A DNA stretch of 64,000 bases from G965220075 sp965220075 (GCA_965220075.1 OZ244806.1:744001-808000); one strand, 5' to 3'; positions 34,619-43,697 are shown, counted from the first letter of the stretch. The notes: generated by a model not told the origin, from the sequence alone. A program made the numbers and translations.

Positions 34619-35416
34619 ATGCGGCTTGCGGATCGTGTTGCCGCCATCACGGGCGGCGCGTCGGGCATCGGCGAAGCCTGCGCGCTGGCGTTTTCGCGCG
34701 AGGGCGCCTCCGTCGCTGTTGGCGACCTCAATCTGGAGAAGGCCCGCGGCCTCGCGGCCCGGATCGAGAATCTGGGTGGGCGGGCGATCGCCGTTCCCAT
34801 GGACGTCACACGCCCAAGCGACATAGAGACGTTTGTGAACGCCGCGCAAGACCGGTTGGGTCCGCTGTCGATCTGGGTGGGAAGCGCCGGCGTGCCCGTT
34901 GGCGCCGCCGTGCTCGACCAGACGCGCGAGGACTGGCGCCGCCTGATGGACTTGAATCTCGACGGTGTGTTCTTCAGCGCTCAGGCCGCGGCCCGCCGCA
35001 TGGTGGCGAACGGCGGCGGATCGATCATCAATCTCACCTCCATGTACGGTGCGCGGGCGGTGCACGACAGCGTGGCTTACTGCACCTCCAAGGCGGCGGT
35101 CATCATGCTCACCCAGGTGATGGCGATCGAGCTGGCCGAGCACGACGTGCGCGTCAACGCCATCGCTCCCGGATACACCGACACCCCAATGTTCCGCGGC
35201 GCGCGCGCCAAGCGGGGTGAAAGCATGGAACCCCTGCTGCGGCGCGTTCCCATGAGCCGTTTGGGTCAGCCGCAAGAAGTGGCGGACGCGGCGGTGTTCC
35301 TCGCTTCGGAAGAGTCGCGCTTCGTCACCGGTCACGCGCTGATGGTCGATGGCGGCTGGGCGGTCAACGGAAGCTGGAAGCCGGCCACCGTCCGCGAGAC
35401 CGCGGATGCCCAGTAG
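34619..35416 (+). CDS. Short-chain dehydrogenase/reductase, tandem copy 1
   Basis: The 265-residue classical SDR has the NAD(P) motif TGGASGIGEACALAF at about residue 11, an acidic DLNLEKA after strand 2 suggesting NAD preference, and catalytic YCTSK near residue 153 with a preceding SIINLTSMYG serine. It ends with VDGGWAVNGSW. The usual NNAG is replaced by GSAGV, a substitution shared with its neighbour. Start ATG 34619-34621. It is the first half of a tandem duplication. The substrate is unknown; closeness to HpaI aldolases and a semialdehyde dehydrogenase suggests sugar-acid or hydroxyacid metabolism. Confidence 0.87.
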   Translation: MRLADRVAAITGGASGIGEACALAFSREGASVAVGDLNLEKARGLAARIENLGGRAIAVPMDVTRPSDIETFVNAAQDRLGPLSIWVGSAGVPVGAAVLDQTREDWRRLMDLNLDGVFFSAQAAARRMVANGGGSIINLTSMYGARAVHDSVAYCTSKAAVIMLTQVMAIELAEHDVRVNAIAPGYTDTPMFRGARAKRGESMEPLLRRVPMSRLGQPQEVADAAVFLASEESRFVTGHALMVDGGWAVNGSWKPATVRETADAQ

Positions 35417-35467
35417 GGCGGCCATAATGTCTGCCGGATCGATGGGGCTGGGGGGCACGGACCAGGC

Positions 35468-36259
35468 ATGCGACTAAGAGACCGCGTAGCCGCCGTGACA
35501 GGCGGCGGGTCGGGAATCGGTGAAGCCTGCGCGCTGGCCTTCGCGCGCGAAGGCGCCGCCGTGGCCGTGGGCGATCTCGATCTCGCGGCGGCCAGCAGAG
35601 TGGCCGCCGCGATCGAAGACTTGGGGCAGCCGGCCATCGCCGTGCGCACGGATGTCACGCAGCAGGACGAGATAGACACGTTCGTGGACGCCGTGGAGGC
35701 GCGCCTGGGTCCGCTCAACGTCTGGGTGGGCAGCGCCGGAATCCGCCTGGTCGGCAAGGTCCTCGATCACAGCCGCGAGGACTGGCGCCGCCTGATGGAC
35801 GTGAATCTGGACGCCATATTCTTCAGCGCTCAAGCAGCCGCGCGCCGCATGGTGCCCCACGGCCGGGGATCCATCATCAACGTCTCGTCTATGTACGGCA
35901 CCCGAGCGGTCGACGACGCTATCGCCTACTGCACGTCAAAGGCCGCGGTCATCATGCTCACGCAGGTCATGGCGATCGAGCTGGCCGAGCACAACATACG
36001 CGTCAACGCGCTTGCACCCGGTTTCACGGACACGCCGCTGTTCCGCGGGGCGAGGGCCCGGCGCGGCGAGGGCTTCGCGCCGCTGCTGCGGCGCGTGCCG
36101 GCCGGCCGGCTGGCCCAGCCCGCCGAGATCGCCGACTCGGCAGTGTTCCTCGCCTCGGATGAGTCGCGCTTCATTACCGGGCACGCGCTTCTCGTGGACG
36201 GCGGGTGGTCGGCAAACGGCAGTTGGAAGTCGGCCACCGTGCGCGACGACGGAGAGTAA
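35468..36259 (+). CDS. Short-chain dehydrogenase/reductase, tandem copy 2
   Basis: The 263-residue product is very close to the previous SDR along its whole length: TGGGSGIGEACALAFAREGA, REDWRRLMDVNLDAIFFSAQ, SMYGTRAVDDAIAYCTSK, VMAIELAEHNIRVNALAPGF and VDGGWSANGSW. The GSAGI replacement of NNAG is also shared. Divergence is spread over the gene rather than clustered, which suggests an old duplication under selection rather than a fresh copy. Start ATG 35468-35470. The gap from copy 1 is 51 bases and contains the duplicated GGCCATAATG element. Confidence 0.87.
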   Translation: MRLRDRVAAVTGGGSGIGEACALAFAREGAAVAVGDLDLAAASRVAAAIEDLGQPAIAVRTDVTQQDEIDTFVDAVEARLGPLNVWVGSAGIRLVGKVLDHSREDWRRLMDVNLDAIFFSAQAAARRMVPHGRGSIINVSSMYGTRAVDDAIAYCTSKAAVIMLTQVMAIELAEHNIRVNALAPGFTDTPLFRGARARRGEGFAPLLRRVPAGRLAQPAEIADSAVFLASDESRFITGHALLVDGGWSANGSWKSATVRDDGE

Positions 36260-36277
36260 GCCGGTCCCAGGCCGCTC

Positions 36278-36368
36278 GTTCTCGGTGCCGAGTCCGGCGT
36301 AGGGGCGAGTTTCAAACTCGCCCGTTCTCGATTCCGAGTCCGGCGCAGGGGCGGGTTTCAAACCCGTC
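36278..36368. repeat. Two tandem 46/45-bp units, each with a hairpin
   Basis: Unit 1 (36278-36323) and unit 2 (36324-36368) both begin GTTCTCG and share CCGAGTCCGGCG, then GGGGCG(A/G)GTTTCAAAC and its inverted arm. Each therefore contains an inverted repeat around TTTCAAA that can fold. They sit between converging genes, where a bidirectional terminator would be expected. The compensating change in unit 2 (GGCGGGTTT with AAACCCGTC) largely preserves the stem. Confidence 0.75.
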
Positions 36369-36374
36369 ATTCGT

Positions 36375-37040
36375 CTACCGCCGCTTGACCCCTAGGCCGA
36401 TGCCGTCGCCCACCTGAATGATGCTGGCGTCCAGGCGCACGTCATTCAGGAAGGCGTTGTTGAACTCGCGGATGAGGGGCGTGGTGGAGCGCATGAACTC
36501 GCTGTCCTGCGGCTTGGAAGCGGCCTGCCCGAGCCACAACAGGTTGTCCACCGCCACTACCCCACCGGGACGCAAACGCGTGACCACCGCATCCAGATAG
36601 GCCCTGTACTCGGCCTTCTCGGCGTCGATGTAAGCGAAATCGAAGGGTCCCTCGATCGACTCGATCGCCTCCAGGGCGGGTCCGTGGACAGTGTGAATCA
36701 TCGAACCGACGCCGGCCCGCTCGAAGTTGCCGCGGGCGCGTGCGATCAGCTCGGCGTCGCGGTCGATAGTCACCAGCTCGCCGCCGGGGACGAGCGCACG
36801 CGCGATCGCGATGGCCGAGCGACCCAGATTGGTGCCGATCTCGAGTGCGCGGCGCGCGCCCATGGCCCGCACCACCAGCGCCAGCAGCCGGGCGCTGGCG
36901 CGCCCCGTGATCGGCTGGCCTTCCTGCCGAGCCGCCAGCTCGATGTCGCGCATCACGGCGTCCATATCCGGATGTATGTCGTCCAGGTAGGCGGCGTCGC
37001 GCGCGTGGCGTTCCGGCGAGTGGCGGTATTCCTGGCTCAT
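36375..37040 (-). CDS. Class I O-methyltransferase (caffeoyl-CoA/catechol type)
   Basis: The 221-residue product has the family layout: GQPITGRASARLLALVVRAM, motif I ALEIGTNLGRSAIAIARALV near residue 65, VTIDRDAELIARARGNFERAG (motif II), GPFDFAYIDAEKAEYRAYLD (metal and SAM Asp) near 133, and GGVVAVDNLLWLG with the metal-binding Asp-Asn. These enzymes methylate hydroxyls of small aromatic or catechol-like compounds with Mg2+. No substrate is suggested by the neighbours. Start ATG 37038-37040. It lies next to the hairpin repeat, which could terminate it. Confidence 0.88.
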   Translation of the reverse strand: MSQEYRHSPERHARDAAYLDDIHPDMDAVMRDIELAARQEGQPITGRASARLLALVVRAMGARRALEIGTNLGRSAIAIARALVPGGELVTIDRDAELIARARGNFERAGVGSMIHTVHGPALEAIESIEGPFDFAYIDAEKAEYRAYLDAVVTRLRPGGVVAVDNLLWLGQAASKPQDSEFMRSTTPLIREFNNAFLNDVRLDASIIQVGDGIGLGVKRR

Positions 37041-37189
37041 TGCCGCTGATCAGCGCCCGCTGGGAGGGAGAAGATCATGAAGCATACACGCGGCTCGCGC
37101 TCGTCTTCGTCCCTCAACAGTCCTGAGTCCTCTCCCAGATACGGGGTCCAGAGCCGTTTAGAGAATCAGCCGTTTGGCAAACGGCGCGC

Positions 37190-38689
37190 CTAATCCCAGG
37201 GGTCACGCCCGTCGCTGCTGCCTGGCCAGCGGGTGATAACTACCTTCGGGTCGGTGAAGAACCGCACCACGTCATGCGCCTGGCCGTGCATGTCGCCAAA
37301 GAACGACTGCTTGCGGCCCGAGAACGGGAAGAACGCCATCGGCGCCGCCACGCCGATGTTCACGCCCACGTTGCCTATGTTGATCCGCTGCGCAAACTGG
37401 CGCGCCGCCGCGCCGCTGTTGGTGTAGATGGACGCGGCGTTGCCGAACGGGCTGGCGTCTATCAGGTCCACGGCCTCGTCCAGCGATCCAGCCCGCATGA
37501 GACTTATAACCGGACCGAAGATCTCATCACGCGCCACCCTCATGTCGGGTGTCACGTCGTCCAGGATGGTGGGGCCGATCCAGAACCCATCGGGATGCCC
37601 CTCGACCTCCACCTCGCGGCCGTCCACGAGCAGTGTCGCCCCATCTTCCAGGCCATCCTCGATAGCGTCCAGGATGCGCGTCTGCGCCTCGCGCGAGATC
37701 ACCGGACCCATGTCGGCGGCGGGGTCGAGACCGTTGCCCAAGGTCATGGCGCGCGCCGCCTCCACCATTCGATCCTTGACCGCGTCGTAGGCCGATCCCA
37801 CCGCCACCAGCACCGATCCAGCCAGACAGCGCTGACCGGCGCATCCGTACGTCGAGCCGGCGATGTTTGGTATGGCCGCGTCGAGCACGGCGTCCGGCAT
37901 GACGACCAGGTGATTCTTGGCGCCGCCCTGGCACTGCGCCCGCTTGCCGTGGCGCGTGGCGGACTCGTAGACCGACCGCGCGACCGGCGTAGATCCAACG
38001 AATGACACCCCGGCCACGTCGGGGTGCGCGGTCAGAGTCTCGCTCTGGTCCTTGCCTCCCTGCACGATGTTCAAGACCCCAGGCGGAAATCCGGCTTGCT
38101 CCACCAGCTCCCCTGTCCTGACCTGGCTCAAGGGCGTCTGCGGGGAGGGCTTCATTACGTAAGTGTTGCCGCAGGCCACCGCGTAAGGCGCGAACCACCA
38201 GGGCACCATGGACGGAAAGTTGAAGGGACCGATCTGCAGAAAGACGCCCAGGGGCTCCCGGATGGAGCTCTCGTCTATCCCCTGCGCGATGTCCACGGCG
38301 TGATCGCCGAGCTGCAGCGTCGGAATCCCCGCCGCCACCTCGACGTTCTCCAAGGTTCGCAAAACCTCGCCGCGCGCCTCTTCTAGGGTCTTGCCGTTTT
38401 CCTCGGTGACCGTGCGCGCCAGGTCCTCGAAGTTGTCGCGCAGAAGGGTATGAAGCTTGAACAGCGGCCGCGCCCGGTCCACCGCTGGCGTGGCACGCCA
38501 GGCCGGGAACGCGTCCTTGGCCGCCTGAACGGCGGAGTTGAGCTCGTCGTCGGTAGCCAGCGGAACGGCCGCGATAGGCGCTCCCGTGGCCGGGTTGATC
38601 ACGTCTATCACCTCGGTGCTCGTGGACTCCGTCCACTCGCCACCGATCAAGTTGCGTACGCGCGGCACTTGCGCGCTCATCGGACACAC
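37190..38689 (-). CDS. mmsA: CoA-acylating methylmalonate-semialdehyde dehydrogenase
   Basis: MmsA oxidises malonate or methylmalonate semialdehyde to acetyl- or propionyl-CoA in valine, inositol and beta-alanine catabolism. The 499-residue aldehyde dehydrogenase has PLGVFLQIGPFNFPSMVPWW (characteristic for MmsA/IolA), a GSTPVARSVYE cofactor loop and the catalytic cysteine in STYGCAGQRCLAGS near residue 290. FFPFSGRKQSFFGDMHGQ near the end is a further MmsA signature. The usual catalytic glutamate position reads QCQGGAKNH, as in this CoA-dependent subgroup. An ATG nine bases inside (38678-38680) is an alternative start. Confidence 0.9.
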   Translation of the reverse strand: MCPMSAQVPRVRNLIGGEWTESTSTEVIDVINPATGAPIAAVPLATDDELNSAVQAAKDAFPAWRATPAVDRARPLFKLHTLLRDNFEDLARTVTEENGKTLEEARGEVLRTLENVEVAAGIPTLQLGDHAVDIAQGIDESSIREPLGVFLQIGPFNFPSMVPWWFAPYAVACGNTYVMKPSPQTPLSQVRTGELVEQAGFPPGVLNIVQGGKDQSETLTAHPDVAGVSFVGSTPVARSVYESATRHGKRAQCQGGAKNHLVVMPDAVLDAAIPNIAGSTYGCAGQRCLAGSVLVAVGSAYDAVKDRMVEAARAMTLGNGLDPAADMGPVISREAQTRILDAIEDGLEDGATLLVDGREVEVEGHPDGFWIGPTILDDVTPDMRVARDEIFGPVISLMRAGSLDEAVDLIDASPFGNAASIYTNSGAAARQFAQRINIGNVGVNIGVAAPMAFFPFSGRKQSFFGDMHGQAHDVVRFFTDPKVVITRWPGSSDGRDPWD

Positions 38690-38956
38690 CTTCCTCGGTA
38701 AAGCGCGGGTTGCGCGGCCGGCTCGGCGCGCTGGGTGTCGGTAGAAGCGTACTCACTCTGGCCAAATGATCCCAGCGCGCGAAGCGGAGGCGGACACACG
38801 TCAGGGCACGGACCCGGTGCGAGACCCCCCGCGCGGCCCCTCGTCTGGTGCTATCGAACCCGTCACGGCGCCGGTTAGCGTCCTACCCGTGCAAAATGCC
38901 AATCTGGCGTAGTCGCGTCACAATCCAATTACAAACGCGGAGCGCACGAGGACGGC

Positions 38957-39724
38957 ATGGGCGCGTTGGACGACCAGGTGGCGATCGTAACCGGCGCCGG
39001 CAGCGGGATAGGCCGGGCCGCGGCCCTGGCTCTGAGCGGCGAGGGCGCCGCGGTGGTATTGGCGGGACGGCGCCCGCAAGCGCTGCGGGCCACGGCCAAA
39101 GACGTGGCTGAGCGGAACGGCCGCGCGCTGGTTCGTACCGTAGATCTCAGCGAGGTCGGGCAGGCGTGCGACCTGGCCGCCTGGACCGAGCGCGAGCTTG
39201 GGCGAATCGACGTCCTGGTCAACAACGCCGGCATCAACTCAAGAGTGCGCAGCGTGTGCCGTACTCCCGTTGAATCGTGGGATCGGCTCTTCGCTGTCAA
39301 CTCGCGCGCTCCCATGGCGCTCACGCAGGCGGTCCTGCCGGGCATGCTGGCGCGCGGCGGCGGCACGATCGTGGCGGTGGGGTCGTTCGCCGCCGTGCAG
39401 CCATCGCCTCTCAGCGGTGCGGCCTACAGCGCTTCCAAAGCGGCCCTGCGCAACTACGTGCAGTCGATCAACGCCGAGCTCCGCAACCGCGGGATCCGCG
39501 CCTGCGTGATCAATCCGGGCGAGGTGGATACGCCCATCCTCGACGACCGACCGCTTCCCCCCGACGCGGCCGCCCGCGCCACGATGATTCAGCCGGAAGA
39601 CATCGCCGCCGCGATCCTGTTCTGCGCAACCATGCCGGCGCGCACGCTGGTGGAGGAGATCCACGTCCGTCCAACCTTCATGCGGGACATGTCGCGGGAT
39701 CAGGCTGCCGCGCTTGACGAGTAG
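38957..39724 (+). CDS. Short-chain dehydrogenase/reductase
   Basis: The 255-residue SDR has TGAGSGIGRAAALAL near residue 13, an arginine-rich AGRRPQALR after strand 2 (favouring NADP), NNAGINSRV near 90, the SFAAVQPSPLSG serine and YSASKAALRNY near 155. It is clearly a different branch from the tandem pair at 34619-36259, which lack NNAG. The C-terminal RPTFMRDMSRDQAAALDE is unusual in lacking the DGG motif. GAGGA precedes ATG 38957-38959. The substrate is unknown. Confidence 0.85.
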   Translation: MGALDDQVAIVTGAGSGIGRAAALALSGEGAAVVLAGRRPQALRATAKDVAERNGRALVRTVDLSEVGQACDLAAWTERELGRIDVLVNNAGINSRVRSVCRTPVESWDRLFAVNSRAPMALTQAVLPGMLARGGGTIVAVGSFAAVQPSPLSGAAYSASKAALRNYVQSINAELRNRGIRACVINPGEVDTPILDDRPLPPDAAARATMIQPEDIAAAILFCATMPARTLVEEIHVRPTFMRDMSRDQAAALDE

Positions 39725-39930
39725 CGCGACTTCCCCGCGCCTGCGGCCGCAAGCCCTTCTGTTGGCCGATCAGTTACGGGATCAAATCATGCCGGTGGCG
39801 GGCGTTCCCATGACGGCCGGGCCAAGAGCGGCCGCCAGCCTTGCTCGATCCAGTTCAGCCGATAGCGGAGCTGCCACAATGCCCGAATCCCAATGTGCGA
39901 CTACTCACGTCGGGCGGCCGATCACCAAGC

Positions 39931-40686
39931 TCAGCGCGCGCCTGCGGCCACCCGATCGACGTAGCCTTGTATTCCCTCCACGAACAGCGGCACCAGGTTG
40001 GTGCTCAAGAACCGTACCCCCAGATCCAGCAAGCGGGGCACGTTGTCGCCCTCCGCAAGCGAACCGGCCGTGCGGCCCGCGGCTACGATTCGCCTGATGG
40101 CCTCGGTGACTTTCTCCTGCACGTCCGGATGGTTGCGATCGAGATAGCCCATGCTTTGGCCAAAGTCGCTGGGCGCCACGAAGAAGACGTCGATGTGGTC
40201 GACGGTGAGAATCTCATCGAGATTGTTGAACGCCTTGATGTCTTCGATCAGGACGATGAGCATCGTCTCGTCGTTGATCTTCGACTGAAAACCGTCGACT
40301 CCGAAACCTTGGCGGCTGGTCGCCATCCCACGCTTCCCGAGCGGATGGAACTTACCGGCCGATACCACCGCCTCCGCCTCGGCTTTGGTGTCCACGTGCG
40401 GCACGATGACCCCTTGAATACCAAGATCGAAGCAGCGGTAGATGACGCCCGGCTCGTTCTGCGCCACGCGCACGATGGACGTTTTGCCCCAGAGGTCGCA
40501 GGCCCGTGAGAGGTCGCCAATGTGGCCGTAATCCACCGGACCGTGCTCGCCCTCCAGCCATACTGCGTCGAAGTCAACCGGTCCAAGCGCATCGATGAGG
40601 TCGGACGTGATAGTCCCGGAGATGGCGGTCGCCGTGCCGCCGGCGGCCAGCTTGTGCTTGGCCCGATTAGGTCTCAACTCAGCCAT
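39931..40686 (-). CDS. HpcH/HpaI-family aldolase (copy 2)
   Basis: The 251-residue product has the aldolase pattern FDAVWLEGEHGPVDYGHIGD (catalytic His context), VIVPHVDTKAEAEAVVSAGK, MLIVLIEDIKAFNNLDEIL (metal Glu) and IDVFFVAPSDFGQSMGYL (metal Asp). It is a distant paralogue of the copy at 33712-34464, sharing motifs rather than close sequence. The RYPP segment there reads KFHPLGKRG here. Open frame extends far upstream to about 41496, but that part is antisense to a lipoprotein gene. I place the start at ATG 40684-40686. Confidence 0.85.
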   Translation of the reverse strand: MAELRPNRAKHKLAAGGTATAISGTITSDLIDALGPVDFDAVWLEGEHGPVDYGHIGDLSRACDLWGKTSIVRVAQNEPGVIYRCFDLGIQGVIVPHVDTKAEAEAVVSAGKFHPLGKRGMATSRQGFGVDGFQSKINDETMLIVLIEDIKAFNNLDEILTVDHIDVFFVAPSDFGQSMGYLDRNHPDVQEKVTEAIRRIVAAGRTAGSLAEGDNVPRLLDLGVRFLSTNLVPLFVEGIQGYVDRVAAGAR

Positions 40687-40774
40687 GTTTCTATGCTCCC
40701 GGGCGTTCCCGCCAGTGCTCAGCCTGAAGCGGGCGGGACACCGTGGTCTAACAACTTGGGGCGGCGGGCATTGT

Positions 40775-41548
40775 ATGTGGTGGCATCGACCCGTGGCAGG
40801 GCGCGTCTTGCGTTTCTTATCCGGTCTGGCGTTGTTCACACTGCTGGCGGCATGCGGCGGCGTCGGCCTCGACGAGACTGAGGCGCCGTCGGCGCCAACC
40901 AGCGGCGGCGGCGACCGCACTCCGAGCATCGCCAGTCCAGCCCCCCTGATCCCGTCGCCCGGAACGGAGACCCCGATCGCCGCGCCGCCCGCCAAGCCCG
41001 TTTCACCGAGTCCGGAGCGTCCAACGACGGATGTTGAGACGGACCCCGGAAAAGGTTGGTCCTGTCCGGCAGGCCCGCCCGGTGGTCTGAGCTTGGACCC
41101 CATCATCGAGATCGAGGGCGCGGCTTCCGTGGTAGCCGCGGACGAGTTTGTGCTGGAGATCGTCTTCGCGGCGCAGGATCTCCGCGCGGAGCTGACGCGC
41201 GTGAACCCGTCATTCTGGGCGGTCGTCGTGGGCTTCGAGGCGCCGGCGCAACCGCTGCCGCAGTCCGACCCAGGCTGGTTTCTCAACGGCGCCGGGAACT
41301 TTGCCGTCAACGTCTCATGGAACTCGGCCGCGCGCGATTTCGAAGTCTTCGCCTCAGCCTTCCGCGATGACGGCTGGTCCCTCGTGACAACCAACGTCGA
41401 TGTCGACGCGGGCGCGAGCATCCTCGTCGTCCGTATCCCCGCTGCCGACGTGCAACCGGCGGATCGATGGTTCGCGGCTGCCAGCGACGGCGCCACCTGC
41501 CATTCCGTCGGGCTCGGCCCCGATAGGCGCGCCCAACTTAGATTCTGA
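40775..41548 (+). CDS. Secreted lipoprotein of unknown function
   Basis: The 257-residue product begins MWWHRPVAGRVLRFLSG, then LALFTLLAACGG, a good lipobox (LAAC) that would anchor the mature protein in the membrane. A Pro/Ser/Thr-rich linker of about 65 residues follows. The C-terminal domain (about 100-257) contains GWSCPAGPPGG, ASVVAADEFVLEIVFAAQDL, SFWAVVVGFEAPAQPLPQ and a late DGATCHSVG, giving a possible disulfide. I recognise no family. It is divergent from the aldolase gene and shares an 88-base control region with it. Confidence 0.6.
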   Translation: MWWHRPVAGRVLRFLSGLALFTLLAACGGVGLDETEAPSAPTSGGGDRTPSIASPAPLIPSPGTETPIAAPPAKPVSPSPERPTTDVETDPGKGWSCPAGPPGGLSLDPIIEIEGAASVVAADEFVLEIVFAAQDLRAELTRVNPSFWAVVVGFEAPAQPLPQSDPGWFLNGAGNFAVNVSWNSAARDFEVFASAFRDDGWSLVTTNVDVDAGASILVVRIPAADVQPADRWFAAASDGATCHSVGLGPDRRAQLRF

Positions 41549-41671
41549 AACGCGGCGCCTCCTTAGGGAGGGCTAACGCCAGGCCGGACCTGTCTGTTGC
41601 CGCTCACCGGCCTTCAAGGGTGCGGGAGCTTTGTGCGTGCGCACGTCGCCCAATCTTGCGAAAGGGACGGT

Positions 41672-41902
41672 CTATGTGTCCGGCGTGGTTTGTCCTGTTT
41701 CGTCAGCCTCTTTAACGACCTCCATCACGCGCCGCCGGGCATCGCGGCGCGCCATGAAGATTCGCCGTCCGCACCCGAGGCAAGTCAGCCCGATGTCCGC
41801 ACCGACCCGCCTGACGCGCCATCGATCGGAACCGCACGGATGCGCCTTGCGCAGGCGCACTACATCATCAACCTGAAACTCGGCGCTTTGCATCTTATTC
41901 AT
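41672..41902 (-). CDS. DUF951-family small protein
   Basis: The 76-residue product matches the short DUF951 family: FQVDDVVRLRKAHPCGSDRWRVRRVG, then ADIGLTCLGCGRRIFMAR with the conserved cysteines. Three cysteines (HPCG, CLGC) suggest metal binding, though this has not been shown for the family as far as I know. DUF951 genes are common in Firmicutes and Chloroflexota. It follows pyrF by about 70 bases on the same strand. The AT-rich gap between them is unusual for this chromosome. An alternative start is the second Met. Confidence 0.75.
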   Translation of the reverse strand: MNKMQSAEFQVDDVVRLRKAHPCGSDRWRVRRVGADIGLTCLGCGRRIFMARRDARRRVMEVVKEADETGQTTPDT

Positions 41903-41971
41903 ATCTAATGAAAAAGAAATCCTGGCAATATATTAATCAAGGCGCTAGGTATGTGGATATCCGATTTGTAT

Positions 41972-42838
41972 TTATTTGCTGTTTGATCGGGCGTAGTTCA
42001 AGCGGTCGCGCAAGCCCCGCACACTTGCGCGCACGCTATCGGCGTAGTCGGAGCCGCCGGAAGCCCACAGCGCGCTGCGTCCCGCGTTGACCACCACGCC
42101 CGCCGGCTCGGGTCCAAATCCTTCTCGAACCACGGCGTCCAGCTCCCCTCCCTGCGCACCCACGCCGGGCGCAAGCAGCGGCTGGCGTGGCGCCGCGCGA
42201 CGGATCGCGGCAACGTCGGACGCATGTGTCGCTCCCACCACCAGCCCGAGGTTCTGCAATGAGTCCCAGCAAGCGACCCGCCGCGCCACGCGCACGAACA
42301 AAGGCTCGCCGGCGTCTACCGTCAGACCTTGAAGCTCGTCGCCGCCCGCGTTGCTGCTGCGCGTCCACACGAACACGCCGTGCGCGGGTGAGCTTACTAG
42401 CGGAGCGATGCTGTCGAAGCCGCCGTACGCGTTGATGGTTATGGCGTCCGATCCAAGAACGTCGAACATGGCTCTCGCATATGCTCGCGATGTATTTTCG
42501 ACATCCCCAACTTTGCAGTCGGTTATGACCATCGCGCGGCCGGATACGTGCGCGATCACTTCCCGCAGCAGCCCCCAGCCCGCGCTTCCCAAGGCGAGAT
42601 AGAAGGGCAGGTTGGGCTTGAAGGCGACCACGTCGTCCGTGCAGGCGTCGATCACGCGGAACAGAAACTCGCGCGCGGAGTCAATCGTGCGGGGCATCCC
42701 GTCGGGCAGTCGCTCGATGTCGATGTCGAGCCCCAGGCAAATCCAGGAACCCTTCGCCTCGGCGGCGTCCCACAGGCGCTGCGCAAACCCGTTCGAGGGG
42801 TTCTGGGTGAGCTCCGCGCCAGCCGCGCTGCTACGCAT
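41972..42838 (-). CDS. pyrF: Orotidine 5'-phosphate decarboxylase, type 2
   Basis: PyrF makes UMP from OMP. The 288-residue product has SWICLGLDIDIERLPDG near residue 33, VVAFKPNLPFYLALGSAG and the catalytic segment MVITDCKVGDVENTSRAYARAMF with the Asp-Lys-Asp residues. GVFVWTRSSNAGGDELQG and PLLAPGVGAQGGE (phosphate site) follow. The length and the DxKxGDVxxT context fit the type-2 (mycobacterial-like) subfamily. An in-frame GTG at 42883 would add 15 residues. I chose ATG 42836-42838 because the extension is not conserved-looking. Confidence 0.88.
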   Translation of the reverse strand: MRSSAAGAELTQNPSNGFAQRLWDAAEAKGSWICLGLDIDIERLPDGMPRTIDSAREFLFRVIDACTDDVVAFKPNLPFYLALGSAGWGLLREVIAHVSGRAMVITDCKVGDVENTSRAYARAMFDVLGSDAITINAYGGFDSIAPLVSSPAHGVFVWTRSSNAGGDELQGLTVDAGEPLFVRVARRVACWDSLQNLGLVVGATHASDVAAIRRAAPRQPLLAPGVGAQGGELDAVVREGFGPEPAGVVVNAGRSALWASGGSDYADSVRASVRGLRDRLNYARSNSK

Positions 42839-42948
42839 GCGTGTCCAGGCTGGTCTCTGGCTGGCGTCTGCGGAAGCGCACACGAATCAAGTTTACTATT
42901 CTGGTCGGCGGGAGGCACGCAGCGGGCGGCGGCTTGGGGAGACGGATC

Positions 42949-43182
42949 ATGAGCCTCTTTGGTTTCTTCCGGCGCCGGCCGGCGCCGGAAGAGCTTCCAA
43001 TACGGTGCTGCATCAAGGTCATGCCGCGCGAGACCCTGCGCACGATCGCCGAGCGAGAGTATGGCGACCAGGAAGCCTGGGAGATCATATTCCGCTGCAA
43101 TCGGTCGCGGTTCGAGGATGAGGACCCCTCCGCCATCCGCGCCGGCATGGAGCTGGATATCCCCGAGGTGGGTACTCGCTAG
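42949..43182 (+). CDS. Small LysM-domain protein
   Basis: The 77-residue protein is a short basic start (SLFGFFRRRPAPEE) plus a single LysM-like domain: IKVMPRETLRTIAEREYGDQ, then AWEIIFRCNRSRFEDEDPSAIRAG, then MELDIP. LysM binds peptidoglycan or related N-acetylglucosamine polymers. There is no signal peptide, as in some cytoplasmic LysM proteins such as YgaU/KbpA. ATG 42949-42951 is preceded by GGGGAGA. Divergent from pyrF with about 110 bases between. Confidence 0.7.
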   Translation: MSLFGFFRRRPAPEELPIRCCIKVMPRETLRTIAEREYGDQEAWEIIFRCNRSRFEDEDPSAIRAGMELDIPEVGTR

Positions 43183-43697
43183 AGCCGCCGCGGCGGTGTC
43201 CGCTCATTGAGCGGAAGTGCCGACTCTTGGCTTCTTGCTCCCGCTTCAGACCCCCAGCGCGCTGATTTGGCGGACTTTCCGGGGAACGGACTAGCCATGG
43301 ATCGCTTCGGTAACGGCGCAACCGGATCGCCACGTCATGTGCCGTATGCATCGCTCCCCCCTTCGCGGGGGAGTCGGCTGGGCGGGGCTTGGCCCTGACC
43401 AGCCGGTCGGGGGTGATCGGACGGTTGTGGGCAGCTTGCGCGGGCGAGGCAACGCTCGCGACGTCCCGCTTCCAGGGCACGCACGCTGGACCTACGTGTG
43501 TCGACCTAGTTGTCTAAACCGTGCCGCCGAACGCCTGTTCATGATGTCTCCGGTCTGCGCAGCCCACGTGGCGGCGGCTACGGGGCGTCCGACTATCCGC
43601 CCGGACGAAGCTGCCGGCCAAGCGGTCCTGGGAGATCGAACACGAAACACGCGCTCCAACCGTGTGCCGGGTTGGGTCAATCGAGAGCGCGCCGCGG
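43183..43697. other. 515-base gap with a hairpin, no gene seen
   Basis: No protein-like frame is present. A GC hairpin with CTCCCCC/GGGGGAG arms lies at 43354-43373 and is followed by GTCGGCTGGGCGGGG, a pattern seen in dispersed bacterial repeats. The gap separates the LysM gene from the tRNA pair. Confidence 0.5.

Noticed and set aside
39931..41496. One long minus-strand protein of 521 residues spanning both the HpaI aldolase and the region opposite the lipoprotein
   Set aside because: Only the last 251 residues resemble the aldolase family. The upstream part is antisense to a lipoprotein gene with a good signal sequence, and is low complexity.
43354..43373. CRISPR-like or terminator hairpin
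   Set aside because: Only a single short hairpin with no repeat-spacer series and no T-run. Recorded as a hairpin in the gap entry only.
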